Below, piece after piece: positions 1 through 12,761 of a DNA stretch of 64,000 nucleotides (the stretch's first letter is position 1; every line of letters begins with the position of its first letter). Below the pieces are notes generated by a model. The model made no database searches, was not told where the DNA came from, and saw nothing but the letters and a program-made list of their open reading frames with translations. The DNA is taken from NCBI RefSeq assembly GCF_004210375.1, contig NC_134837.1, positions 164,961,310-165,025,309 on the forward strand. Reading direction: 5' to 3'. The stretch comes from Tachypleus tridentatus. Lineage: Eukaryota; Arthropoda; Merostomata; Xiphosura; Limulidae. The translations under genes and the position numbers were made by a program.

Positions 1-271
1 GGAACTTTCTGCTAGTATTATTTTTCATAGCTAGCCTCAATAGCACATACACTGTGACTTTAGTAATTCATGAAATCATTTTATACAATACAAACTAATG
101 AAATAAAGTTCCAGCATTAAGACCTTCAATCACATGGATAATTTCTTAACAAGTAAAGTTAACTATAAAAAGATACCAAACTGGTATACCAATTTCATCG
201 TTCTTATAAGTACTTGACTGTATACCATTAAGGTAAATGAAAGCAGTTACCTTAAGAACAACTTAGAGATC

Positions 272-424
272 TGTATCTCAGGATAGCTGGTGTGGGTATT
301 AACACTTTTACTAATAAAGCAGAGTACAAGATTTCAACCTTTTCAGGTCATCTTCAGGTTAACCTAAGAAGACTTGCTTTATTAGTAAAAGTGTTAATAC
401 CCATACCAGCCATTCCGAGATACA
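272..424. repeat. Inverted-repeat hairpin, probable Penelope-like terminal remnant
   Basis: Two arms of about 52 bases (272-323 and 373-424) are near-perfect reverse complements around a 49-base spacer. The spacer carries a 'caacctt..ggtcatc.tcaggtt' string that resembles the terminal motif of the Penelope-like element at 60,531-62,594. The layout (inverted arms flanking that motif) matches the terminal repeats of Penelope-like elements with the coding body missing. Assignment to that class is by resemblance only. Confidence 0.55.
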
Positions 425-488
425 TTTTTACTTCAAGTGAGTTTCTTGTCATGACAAACTTAGAAATCTATCATGCATAAGCTCATTA

Positions 489-496
489 CGTGTGTA

Positions 497-545
<49 letters not shown>
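489..545. repeat. (TG)n/(TA)n microsatellite
   Basis: A run of TG dinucleotides passes directly into a run of TA dinucleotides. It is a compound simple repeat, with no coding signal. Confidence 0.95.
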
Positions 546-546
<1 letters not shown>

Positions 547-3060
547 GTGACCATACAACTTTTACCTAAGCCAACAGAGAGGAGGAAAAAAAAAACACTG
601 ACTTACAATTCTACTCATAGGATAGGACATTGTAATTCAATGGCAGACTAGAGAATTAATAATTAACTAAAATTATAAGACAACTTTTTTAAGCTTTTAA
701 CTTATTGTTAAAATTTCCTGTAATAATAACACATTTATTATATAATTAGCTTTATACTGGATGAATATCTTAACATGTTGGTGTCTCAGTTTTATTAATT
801 TTTTATACAATACAGCATTCCTTGGATAGATACCTAAACTTATTTACACTTTCTAAAATTAATAACAATCCACTTGTCACAAATTAGCCACATTTTCTAT
901 GTATATTTGATATTATAAATTTAGTCAATTGGTTGAAGTCTATGTACTTTTATTTCTCAAACAATTCTATTTCTAGTTTCTGGAAACAATTAGAACAATG
1001 ACTTATCTAATTTAAAATCTGAAACTATTATAACAATAGCATAAAAGAACAGGTTATAACCACTTCAACTTTGTATCTCTATTATATTCTAAATATGAAA
1101 GCATATGTTATAAACTAAGAACTGAAAACACGTAAAATGTGTGCCATGAAATTAATAATTATCATTCACAAACAAACAAATTTTCTAGATACTTGCGTAT
1201 AGCTAAAAAATAAAACCCATGATAATTTGTGTTCAAAATATCATGGAAAACATTTTGAAAATGAATTTACTTATAGCAATAGAGTAAAAAGAACATTTGG
1301 GGGCAGTAAATAACAAGTTTCACAGCAGAAAACCTGGGATAAACCGAAAAGTCTCAAGTGCTTTTATTGTTGAAAGGTAGTCAATCCTTCCTTCTCCGTA
1401 TATAAGATGAATACGAAGAATACCTTTTACATACCCAAAATTGTTTTACTGTCAAAACTAGACCTTCTACTACAGATACTTATTCACTTATAATTATTAA
1501 AAGATAAAAACAAAAAGTATATTAGTATTGTAGTAATACTAGTAATAGTTTAAGACTTTCAGAAAACTGAAGATATGAAAATAAAACTTGAATTTCCAAA
1601 CTTTACAAGTAGGTCTAAAAAATAAAATAACACTAACAATCACAACTTATTTATTTACTTAAAATAATCAGATGTTACCACAGATTCATAATAACATAAA
1701 ATAAAATGTGATTAGTTAGTTACATAACTATCATTTGATATCAATAAACTAACGTTATTGAAAACCTACCTTTAACTAGAGCTTCAAACTAAAACTCTGT
1801 CGAAATAACTTCAGTCCTCGCTTCTTCAGTCTTCACAACATTGCCGTAGGCCTTTCTAGAGATTTTATACTTTATACGAAGAAATTTATTGCAAGCATAC
1901 TCTTTCGATGATATACTGTTGAGTTTCCCAAAACCCACTACAGTGGCAAGTTTGCTTCCTTTTTTTCTTTTCTTTTTTGTCAACTACTCAAGACAACCTT
2001 GTTAAGATATAACAATAAAACGAAAGAACTATGAGTCATTTTCGCAACACCCGAAAACTTTAAGATAGTTTTAATACTATTAACTCGCTAGAGACATCTA
2101 GTGGGCATAAAATATCAATTGGTGGCGCTCGAAAAATAAGTTCTTTTACTTAAGTAATTTTATTTTTTTGTTGTAAAAATCACAAAATGTGATTGACCTA
2201 TTTGCTCATAATTTATACAAAGACGTGGTGTTTAGTGTGGGCAAATTTTCAAATTTTATCTAGTTCACCTATTACCCGCACGAATAACAGTTATTTGCAG
2301 TGTAGTTAAATGTTAAACAAGTCTTCATAGTTTCAGAATCTTGAAATAACTTAGTCTAATTTAAAATTGTGGAACTATGATTTTAATTGTTATTATCATT
2401 GATTTTTACCTTAATCAATAAACGGACATGGTAAAACGCTAATTTATCAGCATACACTTATACAAACAAACAAAAAAAATATTTGTAAAATATAAAAAGA
2501 TGAGAGATTTGAGCTTCTTCTTTTAGAAGTAGCCGCGTATCAGTAAAATATATTCAAATAATTTTATCTAAATTTTCGTGCAGGTACTCTGCATATAGTT
2601 ATGTCGTTCTTGTTAAATTTTAACTGTATTTCAACAGATCACAAACGAGCGGTGAAAGCCACGTACAGCAAAGGCTCCACTCATAGAAGCTTGTATAAAT
2701 TGGCTCTGTGTCTGTATCCATTCCCTGGTGTAGTACGAACCCAATGAAAAGGGGTGACACAGATACTTATACAAATGGATACGAGACGGAGGTTCTTTCT
2801 TTTGAACATATTATGTGGAATATTCGATTATGTAGGTAACACAAATATTATGAGGTACCACACTTGGAGGTTTTGTCTAATTTGAAAGTACGATATAAGA
2901 AAGCACTTCTATCTTTGTCCTGTGCAGAGGTATTTTGGAAGGCCTCTCAAATTCTGGCAGCCAGATTAATTACAAACATTTAGAAGTTGGTCTGCTTAAT
3001 ACGTGCACCCATATTTTAATTAATAACGACTTTGTTAATTCTCTGTTGTCAATGTTCATT
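546..3060. other. Non-coding stretch, nothing recognised
   Basis: AT-rich sequence with only short chance open frames on both strands. I see no exon-like conserved protein, no terminal repeats and no SINE head. Confidence 0.6.
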
Positions 3061-3063
3061 TTA

Positions 3064-3190
3064 CTCTGAACCCCGCTAGTGCAGCGGTAAGTCTACGGAT
3101 TTACAACGCTAAAATCACGGGTTCATTCCCCTCAGTGGGCTCAGCAAATAGCCCGATGTAGCTTTGCTATAAGAAAAACACACATACACA
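3064..3190 (+). repeat. Short tRNA-derived SINE, family C
   Basis: It starts with a tRNA-like head (A-box-like 'tagtgcagcggtaag', B-box-like 'gggttcattcccc'), then 'cagcaaatagcccgatgtagctttgctataag' type body split over the usual positions, and ends in an A/CA-rich tail. The same layout recurs at 25,626 and 60,108. The head is not a functional tRNA gene: stems are not closed and it is fused to the SINE body. Confidence 0.75.
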
Positions 3191-3402
3191 CTCAATTTAC
3201 TCTCTACATAATATTCCCAAAACCTGTTATATTGCATAAACCCTTTGCTATCTATTGGAAATTGCTCTACGTAAGTGCTACATAAAAGTTGAAAGTAAAA
3301 GTAACATTTTCTTGTGAACGCTTGCGATAGGAATTTCATTGGGAATAACTTTCATGACATAGAACAATGATATCATTTTTTGTTCATTTTAGATGCATAT
3401 TT

Positions 3403-3681
3403 GTCTGTTTGTTTTGGAATTTCGCACAAAGCTACTCGAGGGTTATCTGTGGTAGCCGTCTCTAATTTAGCAGTGTAAGACTAGAGAGATGGCAGTTAGT
3501 CATCAGCACCCACCGCCAACTCTTGGGCTACTCTTTTACCAACGAATAGTGGGATTGACCGTCACATTATACGCCCCCACGGCTGGGAGGGCGAGCATGT
3601 TTAGCGCGACGCGGGCGCGAACCCGCGACCCTCGGATTACGAGTCGTACGCCTTACGCGCTTAGCCATGCCAGGCCCAGAT
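3403..3681 (-). repeat. tRNA-derived SINE, family A
   Basis: Read on the minus strand it begins with a tRNA-like head whose anticodon position reads CGT (Thr-like), with A and B boxes. A conserved body of about 180 bases follows and it ends in a (CAAA)n-like tail at the left. Seven copies of this family occur in the window, in both orientations. This copy has a mutated head, and an incidental open frame across it (3,489-3,830) is not a gene. Confidence 0.85.
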
Positions 3682-3689
3682 GCATATTT

Positions 3690-5630
3690 ATAAAGAAGTT
3701 TAACAGCAGGCTATTTAACAGTCTGACGATATATTGCACTCGAATAGCTTTTTATATTAACATTCTAGTGACCAAAATCTACAAATTCATAAAATATTAT
3801 TTTCAAACAAGCGCATGCCCAATTTTTTAAATATAAAAATAGATTTCATCGTATATTAATTCGGAAGTTTTAATACACAAAGTAAAAAAGTAATTTAAAA
3901 TAACATATTTACTGTTCTCAAACTAATAAGCCACTAATTTCTTGGGTTCTCTTATTAACCAATATTTTTATGAATAAGAGCCACATTACCAACACTTAGG
4001 TCAGTAATTGTGAAAATGTTTTAATTAAAATTCTACGCATCACATAGCTTCTTGAGAATTTTAGGACAAAAACATTTAGGCTAGAATATTTAAAGGTTTT
4101 ACTCTTTAAAAGTTAGTAAATCTTTTCAGAACAATTTCAACCTTTCTGAGATCATGATAATTTGTACAATATATTTTGTGTATTTGTTATTTTTTACGAA
4201 TTTTATACGTAATTTATTTGTGTAATTCATCGAACATATTTTAGAACAATTTCTTTTATCCTTTTACATTACAGTAATCTAAAGTTCAGCGGATCTTTAT
4301 TCCCACGAAGAGTTTATTCCGTCCAAGAATCACTCTTCTAAACCACATTCTGAGTACACGGTCTGGGATATTTAAACGTGTGTTAGTCAGATATAATATA
4401 AACTATTCTTTCAATCTTTTGTATTTTTAATGCAGTAACTCCATTTTTAAATTTTGCTACTGTTCTATATAAGCGCTAGGTCAATCTGATCTAGCCTAAG
4501 TGGAAAATTATCCGAATCTATGATATAGTTATATATAATAGATATCAAACAATAATGTTAAATTATATCTCTTGAGATAGTTGTATTGTAGCCAAGATAT
4601 CTCTATGTGTGATGCTTTCATCTGTGATTTGGGTGACACCAAAATCTTAGAATTCTACTTGTCATTTATCAGCTGTACAGCTATAATGTGAGAGAGTGGA
4701 TGAGAGATTCAGTTTTGCATTTTCAAAGAATTATGTTTTAGGTCTATTTGTTTTGTTTGTAAAATTATAATTACACAATTGTTATTTTCTCCTTTGCCTA
4801 CTGTTCATACTGAGTCTTAAATTTTAACGTTATAAACCCTAAACGTAACTCTAAGATAAATAGTGAATTTGTTTTCAGGTTTCAAAGAGTGAAGACTCAC
4901 TTGGAGGTTTCTTGGGATATTTAAATCAGTTAGTGTTACTTTCAAATTATGCATGTTTTCTAACTTTATTTTAATAATTCAGTCTTAGTTAATCCCTGTT
5001 TTATTTTCTTGCTTGGATATTTTTCATTTTCCTAATAATTAATTATAATTCAATCACCATTAATCTAGTGAGTTATCTATATTTTCCTAATCACAGCCAT
5101 TATGTTGTTTTAATCTTCATCTGACTGTTCTCAATAAAGCGTTAATATGCTCTTGCCATTACATGAGTTTTAAATTTTTCATTTTAGCTTCGTAAAATGT
5201 TACACTTAACAATTTGCTCAGCATCTTTTAACCTGCTATTCTTTCTGTGATCGAGTAATTAATTGTACCAAAGAAGCAAGAACTTTAAGTGTTAGGTGTC
5301 GCGACTATACTGAATTAATTATTTCTTGCCTTTTTTCTTTTAATTATTATATAAATTCATTGTAGTAGTAAACAGAAGTAAGCAAACGTAATATTTTATA
5401 GGCATAAATGTGACATTGCAATTAGTTTAAGTTGGTTTTAATATGTGATAGTAAAATATTACACTTATGTTGGAATATACTGAAGAGAGAAAGTTGGCTA
5501 TGTAATACCATGCTGTGCTACAAGTCTTACACTTCTTTTCAGTTTAAAAAGTATATTTCCTCTATAGTCCCCATGGTTGAAGTATATCATTGCCTAAGGG
5601 GTTAAGTGGGTCACGAAGCGAGTTGGCACC
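3690..5630. other. Non-coding stretch, nothing recognised
   Basis: AT-rich DNA without convincing coding potential or repeat ends on either strand. Confidence 0.55.
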
Positions 5631-5639
5631 TTTTGTATG

Positions 5640-5790
5640 ATTCGTAATAACGTGTTTTTTGTTGTTTTTTTTTAAATTAGTACGTCGAAATTTTGTCGTC
5701 GGTGAATCAAGCAGAAAATGCAGATGGACTCTATCATGATCTTCACTCTCTGTTAACCATCTGAGCTAACAGGCACTAATCACTGTTTTC
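5640..5790 (-). repeat. Repeat with tRNA-like A box, possible SINE fragment
   Basis: On the minus strand the segment begins with a string like a tRNA A-box region ('gttagctcagatggttaac') and continues into a body ending near a T-rich stretch. No B box is clear, so this could be a decayed SINE of a further family. I rely on resemblance only; no second copy is seen in the window. Confidence 0.4.
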
Positions 5791-6179
5791 TTGTCAGAAT
5801 CTCAAAAGTGTATTGTCATACTTAAACAGTGTTGGAGAATGGGAAAACAGATTATTACCTAGAATTTTTAGAGGCCTTTCAGAGATTTTTAGCAGTTCTT
5901 GAAATATTTCATCAGATTCTTTTTATAAATTTTATCAGATTTTAAGAGGAATTAACATAAAACTTGTTTTAGAATTTTAGGAGAGTTCGACATCTATGTT
6001 TGCTAGTTTTGCATGTGGGTTACTGTTACTAGATTTCCGTTGGTTATTTAAAGAGATTTTACTAAAATCAGTGAGAAATTTTAAAGTTTTCGTTTTCTCT
6101 TATGGTAAGAAGGTTAGTGGATCAATTTTATATAGTTTTACTTTCTTGAGAACGTTGCAAGTGCTCTAGTAACTAAAGT

Positions 6180-6302
6180 TTGTTTGTTTGAAATTAAGTA
6201 TAAAGCTACGCAATGGGCTATCTGTTCTATGCTCACCAAAGGTATTGAAACCCAATTTCTAGCGTTGTAAGTCCGCAGACATACCATTGTTACTGGGGGC
6301 CC
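6180..6302 (-). repeat. Short tRNA-derived SINE, family B
   Basis: On the minus strand it has a head with a B-box-like 'ggtttcaatacc' and the family body 'agatagcccattg..gtagctt', then a CAAA-type tail at the left end. It is related to the copies at 13,257, 20,495, 21,320 and 45,085. It is about 120 bases long and diverged. Confidence 0.7.
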
Positions 6303-6629
6303 AGTGACTTTAGAGTTTAGTTTTATTTATACAGGTGGATGATTCGCCCGTAAGTTTAGTTTATTGATTAAAAGTGTAAATTCATGTGTGAGCGAACGGT
6401 GAGTTTGTTTAGCGTTTCAAAACTATTTTCCTTCTTTTTTATATTAGAATGGGCTCTATAGATTCATGTTAACGTGGGAATACTTTTTCTCTTAGGGTAA
6501 GACTCAGTTGAATGCTAGTCTAAGTTACAAAGATATAAACACGCTGTCAGGAGCTTTAGGTTTAATAAGATATTCGGTACTCCAACTAGCCAAACTACTA
6601 TTATCTTCTTTTTTACATCTATACGAGAA

Positions 6630-6895
6630 GCGCCATAGTCTGGTGAATAAGATATTGGACTCACAGTTTACGAGTGGATGGTTCAAAGCTCAGTTCCACC
6701 AAACATGCTCGATCTTTCAACCATAGAAACATTATAATGTGACTGTCAATTCCATTATTCTTTAGTAAAAGAGTAGTTTAAGAGTTGGTAGTGGTTAGCG
6801 TTGACTAGCTTCCTATCCTTAAATCGGTCCCTGCTAAATTAGGGATGGCTAACGTGGATAGCTTTCGAATGGCTTTGTAAAAAACAAATAAATAA
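6630..6895 (+). repeat. Degraded tRNA-derived SINE, family A
   Basis: The tRNA-like head (6,630-6,695) is strongly mutated, but the body ('accaaacatgctc' onwards) and the tail of AAATA repeats are clear. It runs in the same orientation as the copies at 16,276, 36,096 and 54,172. Confidence 0.7.
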
Positions 6896-7561
6896 AAACA
6901 TCATTTGTCATGTCGTAATTTGTGGTATTATCTTTAACTGTTTACACGGTATTGTTGTTTGACTTTTATTAAATATTTGTATGTTGTATTAAATATATGT
7001 CCTGTCTCATTCATTGTGGTCTAACCATCGCATTTGTAGGGAAACACATCCGCATACGAGATCCGTGAACCTCCTGTTCTTGGGGACCCGAATCTTTCTG
7101 GTTTGTCGGAAATGATTGATATACCACAACTATGAAAGAATGGCAGTTGATGATACAAGTAAGCATGTTAGGTCTATATATTTTTATAAATTAGAGAAGG
7201 ATTATGATGTGCAGCAACAAATTCTGATACGTAAGCATGCCATATTTTTTCATCTTAAATTTCTAAACAGGTTTATCATAAGCATGCAGTCCAGAAAAAC
7301 GGCGAACTCTACCTCATTCTAGTTGCTTTTTGTCAGTGTTTTTTAAATACAAGAGATAATATCTACTGTGCCACAAAATATGTTATAGTGTACTTTGCTT
7401 AAGTGTTAGAAGAGTCAACGACTGCAACTTCCTTCACTGCCACGTGTGTGATGCCTGTAAGTTGCAGCCAATGATTACTGCTAGAAAAAAAAACAAAAAA
7501 CAGTCGCTTGATGACACCCACTGTAAGACACGGGATACAAGCTTATTTCCAAGTTTAGAGC

Positions 7562-8095
7562 ATTTATTCTTTCTTTGTCCTACCTGGTTTTCATTTTTTG
7601 GATCAATAGAGATTTGTTTGGAAAGAAGAAGACAACGATCCAGTAGATGTCACTGTGTATTAGCGTGCACAATAAGGTTAACACTTCAGCATTCAAAGAA
7701 TGCTGCCTCACACTGATTGGCTGCCTCAGAAGAACTGGAGCTATGTCACCAAAGATGACGAGGTCACAGTTGCAAATTTTGCAACCAGAGAACGTGTTAT
7801 TACGTCGCTTGGAAAGCGGCCATCATGCCATTTATTATTTCTTTGTTCTACCTGGTTTTCATTGTGTTTTGATCAATAGAGATCTGTTTGGAGAGAAGAA
7901 GAACTACGGAACCAGACAACGATCTAGTAGATGTCACTGTGTATTAGTGTACACAATAAAGTTAACACTTCAGCATTCAAAGAATGCTACCTCAGAAGAA
8001 AGGGAATTATGTCACCAAAGATGACGAAGTCACAGTTCTAATTTTTGCCACCAGAGAACGTGTCGTTAAGGTCGCTTGAAAGGCGGCCATGATGT
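7562..8095. repeat. Two-copy tandem duplication, unit about 268 bp
   Basis: The block starting 'tttattctttctttgtcctacc' (written here in short) at 7,562 recurs at about 7,830. Shared landmarks are 'gatcaatagagat', 'gtagatgtcactgtgtatta', 'cttcagcattcaaagaatgct' in part, and 'gtcaccaaagatgacga'. The second unit lacks about 20 bases and has point changes. Open frames across it (7,444-7,716 and 7,647-8,024) do not resemble a known protein. Origin unknown. Confidence 0.85.
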
Positions 8096-8194
8096 CATAT
8101 TTTGAATTTATATTTCAAAACCAGACAGACGACCATATTGAATGATTACGTAATGGTACCATGAAGTAGAGAATGACTCATACAAAAATGCCCC

Positions 8195-8570
8195 AACAAG
8201 AATTTATTAATTAAATCATTCTAAAAAGGATGTTTAATCCAAGTTCATTAGTTAATTAAGCCATTATAATAAATGACTCCTATCATTAATTACATTTATA
8301 ATTAATCATCTTAATAGTAACGCATAACATTAGCTGATCAAACTGCCATAAAAAGGACACTTAGGAATATTGCAACTATAATTAATTCATCTTAAAGAGG
8401 ACGATGGAATAATTAAAACTTATTTTTAAAGATTTTCAGTATTATTTATTAACAATGACTCTTAGCACTAATTATTTAATACATTTATAATTAATTAATC
8501 CTAAAAAAAGATGATACAATAATTAAAGCTTAATCAATAAATTATTTTCAATGACATGAGATATTATTTA
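8195..8570. repeat. Degenerate AT-rich repeat cluster
   Basis: Strings such as 'tacatttataattaat' and 'aataattaaa.ctta' recur at irregular spacing (one pair about 180 bases apart). It looks like an old tandem array. Low complexity makes the unit uncertain. Confidence 0.4.
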
Positions 8571-9290
8571 TGGTGACATGATCATAATATATATTTTATG
8601 AAACACAAAATACATGCCTAAGTTCAAGTCGACCTAAAGAGAGTGATATTATGCAATAAATAGAACTTATATAACAAAATAGTTAATAAAACGTTTATCA
8701 CGTAATAATTAAAACTTCCACTAGTTTGTGGCAAAATATTTTACAGATGTTACAAGGGAATTTCACAAGTCAAAACCATTATTTTGACGGCTGTCTGTAG
8801 AACTGTGCACAAGCTATCTACGTCTAGATTTAATTATGTTAAAATTAATTATATATAATAAAAATACTAAATGAGCGATTTATTACTTATTCATCCATTT
8901 CCTGTATAACCATTGCTTACCTCCAAATGCACACAAATCTTGTGAAAGTATGGAATACATTTCCAAGCTGTTCATATCTTCTTTCAGACAATGTTTTTCC
9001 TGTAAGACACTTAATATTTTATAAATCATGCATAACCAATAATTGCCCTACAAGTAAGTATAATAAACGAATGGCTTACTGATTGATATTATTTGAAATA
9101 CAACAGAACGTTTGGACTGTCTTACGTCAATACATTAATAGGCTATTCCACTCATACAATATAAACACAGACTTTTAAGAATTACAAAGATCCGATACAA
9201 GATTAACGAACTGATGTCTGTTTAACATTACTTCACACGTGAGAAGAGATTGTGAGAGCACTTTCGACACACTGACGTCACCAACCTTTA
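8571..9290. other. Non-coding stretch, nothing recognised
   Basis: AT-rich, only short chance open frames. Nothing I can name. Confidence 0.5.
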
Positions 9291-9293
9291 ACT

Positions 9294-9573
9294 GTTTGTT
9301 TGTTTGTTTTTGAATTTCGCACAAAGCTACTCGAGGGCTATCTGTGCTAGCCGTCCCTAATTTAGCAGTGTAAGACTAGAGGGAAGGCAGCTAGTCATCA
9401 CCACCCACCGCCAACTCTTAGGCTACTCTTTTACCAACGAATAGGGGGATTGACTGTCACATTATAACGCCCCCACGGCTGAAAGGGCGAGCACGTTTGG
9501 TGCGACCGGGATTCGAACACGCGACCCTCAGATTACGAGTCGCACGCCTTAACACGCTTGGCCATGCCGGGCT
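9294..9573 (-). repeat. tRNA-derived SINE, family A
   Basis: Well-preserved minus-strand copy. The tRNA-like head lies at the right (anticodon position CGT, B box 'ggttcgaat'-like), then the full body, then a tail of repeated CAAA at the left. A one-base insertion in the A-box region and the SINE fusion argue against a working tRNA. Confidence 0.88.
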
Positions 9574-10089
9574 ACCAACCTTTAACAAGCAAATTACTAA
9601 GCATGACTCTTTTAAGATTATTATATCTAAATTATTAGATATAAATTCAGTTACAGAAAAAAACATGTCTATAATGAACAAATATGTTTTACAATACTAC
9701 ATTGTTAGTCCATAAATTAAGTGAGTAAAGTTTTGATAACAAAACAAAAATCAATGATTACTACAATCATTTTATAATAATATAATATAATTAATATTCA
9801 CTTTAAATAAGTAATCAAAGTTTTCTGTATTGTAGAAAGTATATAACACATTTGAAAACTAAATCAGTTGTAAATTTTACTTACAGTTTAAAACTGGCCT
9901 TCAATATACAAATCAAGACTTGCAAAGTGTGGCTCATACATACTCAAGCATTAGGGAATGTTTAATTGTTTACTGTTATGATGGTATCAATAAAATAAAT
10001 CTATTAAGTATAAATATACAGAAAATGTATCAAAAACAATAAGTATTCTGATCGTTTATGCAAAACTCATAAACAAACCATAAATTCTA

Positions 10090-10329
10090 CAGGGTGTTCG
10101 GAAAGTCACTGTGCACTTACATATTTATTAACAGACATGTTTCAATATAGAATACAGGAGGTAAATATGAATGACAATTATAAACAATGTTGAAAGTGAC
10201 CCCCGTTGGCATCAATACAGGCCTGTATCCTTCTTATTTTGTTTCTAAACACCGCTATCAGTTGCTGGCTTTAAATAGACTGAATAAAATATGATTACAA
10301 AACTGCACAGTGTCTTTCCGAACACCCTG
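10090..10329 (-). mobile_element. MITE-like DNA transposon remnant flanked by TA
   Basis: The 240-base element begins CAGGGTGTTCGGAAAGTC and ends with the near-perfect reverse complement. TA dinucleotides sit on both sides (10,088-10,089 and 10,330-10,331), as expected of Tc1/mariner-type insertion. On the minus strand the inner part reads like the last residues of a transposase (a run with RIRRIQACIDANGG), suggesting an internal deletion of a coding element. Confidence 0.75.
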
Positions 10330-10877
10330 TATTTCAATATCGTTCAAGTTTCTTATGATAAAATATAATACATACCTTTTCTTTCACGTTTCATAAATCC
10401 AGCATGTTTACAATTCAAATAAGCTGTTGCATTCATTATATTAAGTTTCTTTTTGGAACCGCGTATGTCTTTGAATTATAGTAAGCAAAGTTAGATAGAT
10501 AGTCTTAACTTCTCGAAAGTGTAATAATTTAAACAAGCAAAGAAATATCAGTATCGTACCTATTATACTTAAAACAGTTTTTATCTGACAGCAAATCATC
10601 CTAAAATATGTATGGATATACCTCATTTAAATTTTTAATACAATTAATAATTGTTATACGATTTTAACTGACTCTTTCACACATGTCAGCAGACACTTGG
10701 AACTCGAGTACCGTAAATAAGTCCCCATCAGAATTAAGAAAGTCGTGGTATGTTTAGACTGACTATAAGTTTTTGTAGGTCTATACAAGGGGGAAATTCC
10801 AATTATCTTAATGTTTGTAATCTACTGTTACTTAGCCTGAGACATCGAGAATGTCATCAAACACTCAGTTTCTAATT

Positions 10878-11160
10878 TATTTTTCTTTCCGCCAGCAGAA
10901 ATAATGCTAGCGCGACAATTCGTACATCAGTTTACCGCCAGGAAATATCTGATCATAAAACTATGGTAAACATGTCTCCCTTCTCTAGTTGTCATTTTTT
11001 ATTCTTTGATAAAAAAAACTTAGACAATTGTAACTTAAGAAGAACTGTATGATATGACTAATTTCTGATACTACAATGAACTTCACTAAATTTCGTAAAC
11101 AAAAAAAGTATAACAAGGATTACACACTAACTTGTATGAAAGCTAATTTAATCTTGGTAA
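10878..11160. repeat. Diverged repeated segment, copy 1a
   Basis: This segment shares its order of landmarks with 12,762-13,003: 'gcagaaataatgct', 'gacaat', 'tttattcttt', 'aaacttag', 'gtaacttaag', 'aactaagttaat' type blocks. The two copies are clearly related but diverged. No coding signal and no terminal repeats. Origin unknown. Confidence 0.6.
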
Positions 11161-11886
11161 CTACACATATAGTGTTATTTGTACATATCAAAGATTATTA
11201 AACTGTTAGGAAAATTTGTCTCTCAGATAAAAAAAAAATGTCCAAATTGCAAGATAGACAATACTGATATTTCTTTTCATGCCTAAATGATTACATCTTC
11301 AAAAAGAGGGACTGTGTATATGACTTTGTATGCTATATATAAATGGCAATCGTGTGAATCACAGACTAAACACAGAAACCAATATTCATGATGTGTAATT
11401 TAACTATAAAATACTAAGCTTCACATTCATTTATAAACTCAGAAAGTTTTCGTAAATAATATTATAGTGTATTCTGAAGTTTTGTTATCAAATGTTTCAA
11501 TATTTACGATAACTTAATTGCAAGATTTTATTTACATATACTAAAAATAGTATATTATTCTATGATGGTAAGTGAGTTTTTATAATGAATTACAGAACTC
11601 TGATTTGTAAATGATGATTTTATACATTTCATGAAACGTAAGTGAATTATAATTCACGTTACGATAACAGTTTCAAAACCACGTGAGGAAATATAACTGA
11701 TTTGAAATTGGCAAAGAATAATAACTTGACTTATAACTGAAAGCTCTTTAATGAGTATGATTGTCAACTCTAACTTGTGAACGAGTTTTCAACACTATCT
11801 GGAAACAACTAGCTCTGTTACTACAGAAGTACCTAATGTATAATGAAATCTCATATATTTTATATGTATAATTATCTTCGTAAATA

Positions 11887-12156
11887 TTACAAATTAGAAT
11901 TGAACCAATCTTTCATTCTAAAAATTATTCTAAGCCGATTGACATAATCTGACCATTTGCTGTATGTGAGCACAGTATGAAATAATTGTACCCTAACTGA
12001 ACAGCTTGTTTGGATTATAAATATGAAGAATTTACAAAATATAAAAAAAAAGAATTTTATTCTCTTTTGTCTTAAGAAGCCTGAAATATACGGAAATGGA
12101 ACTTCTGGTTTGCCTGTCCTATTTATAGAAACGAACGTAATACTTGTTTTTCTCAA
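11887..12156. repeat. Diverged repeated segment, copy 1b
   Basis: The left half ('aattattctaagc.gattgac') is related to segments at 15,590-15,700 and 15,965-16,060. The right half ('gaacttctggtttgcctgtcc') is related to 13,060-13,145. The open frame here (minus strand, 89 codons) has no recognisable family. Confidence 0.55.
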
Positions 12157-12761
12157 TCAAAATATAATTCAAAACACAATCTCAGTTATTAATGTCACAT
12201 AATTTATTAAGGTATTAAAGTTTATATGCAATATGTCCAGCCAACACTGTGAATTCGGTTATTAGCCAACATGTGATTGATGAACATTCTTAGAAAGGTT
12301 CTTTGTTCTGTTATATATACGTGTGTGTGTGTAAAATAATAAAGAAAAATAGATAAAACCATGGGTTACGATTGCATTTTTTGTGGAGAATATTTTCTGA
12401 ATGTTCTAACATGCGATCGGCATCTCCAAACCAATCATTTAGTGAGTGTCCTATTTATTTTGTTTATGACGATTATTTTATTTACGTAGTCATATGACCG
12501 AATATTTAAATATTTCATATTTGCTACTTCGCTGGGTCATTCACATTATCCAATAGTCATAAAGTATTTCAGATTAGAATTTGGACAGAAGATGGTGAAA
12601 ATAAAGGTTATTCTTCTTTTGAAGAAAACTATTATATTTAAATTAGGTCCTACATCAATGATAGACTTGTATGTTTTCGTTTGTTTAGATTATTTGTCGG
12701 GCTGTATGAAGGGTGCCTTCTAATATTTCGGTATTTGTCTACAATAAAAACATTCATTCTT

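Noticed and set aside
3489..3830. 113-codon plus-strand open frame
   Set aside because: It lies across the antisense of a SINE; the protein is a translation of the repeat.
9494..9573. tRNA-like head with A and B boxes that could be called a tRNA gene
   Set aside because: It is continuous with a SINE body found at seven places, and the cloverleaf stems do not close; the same applies to the heads at 16,276, 36,096 and 54,172.
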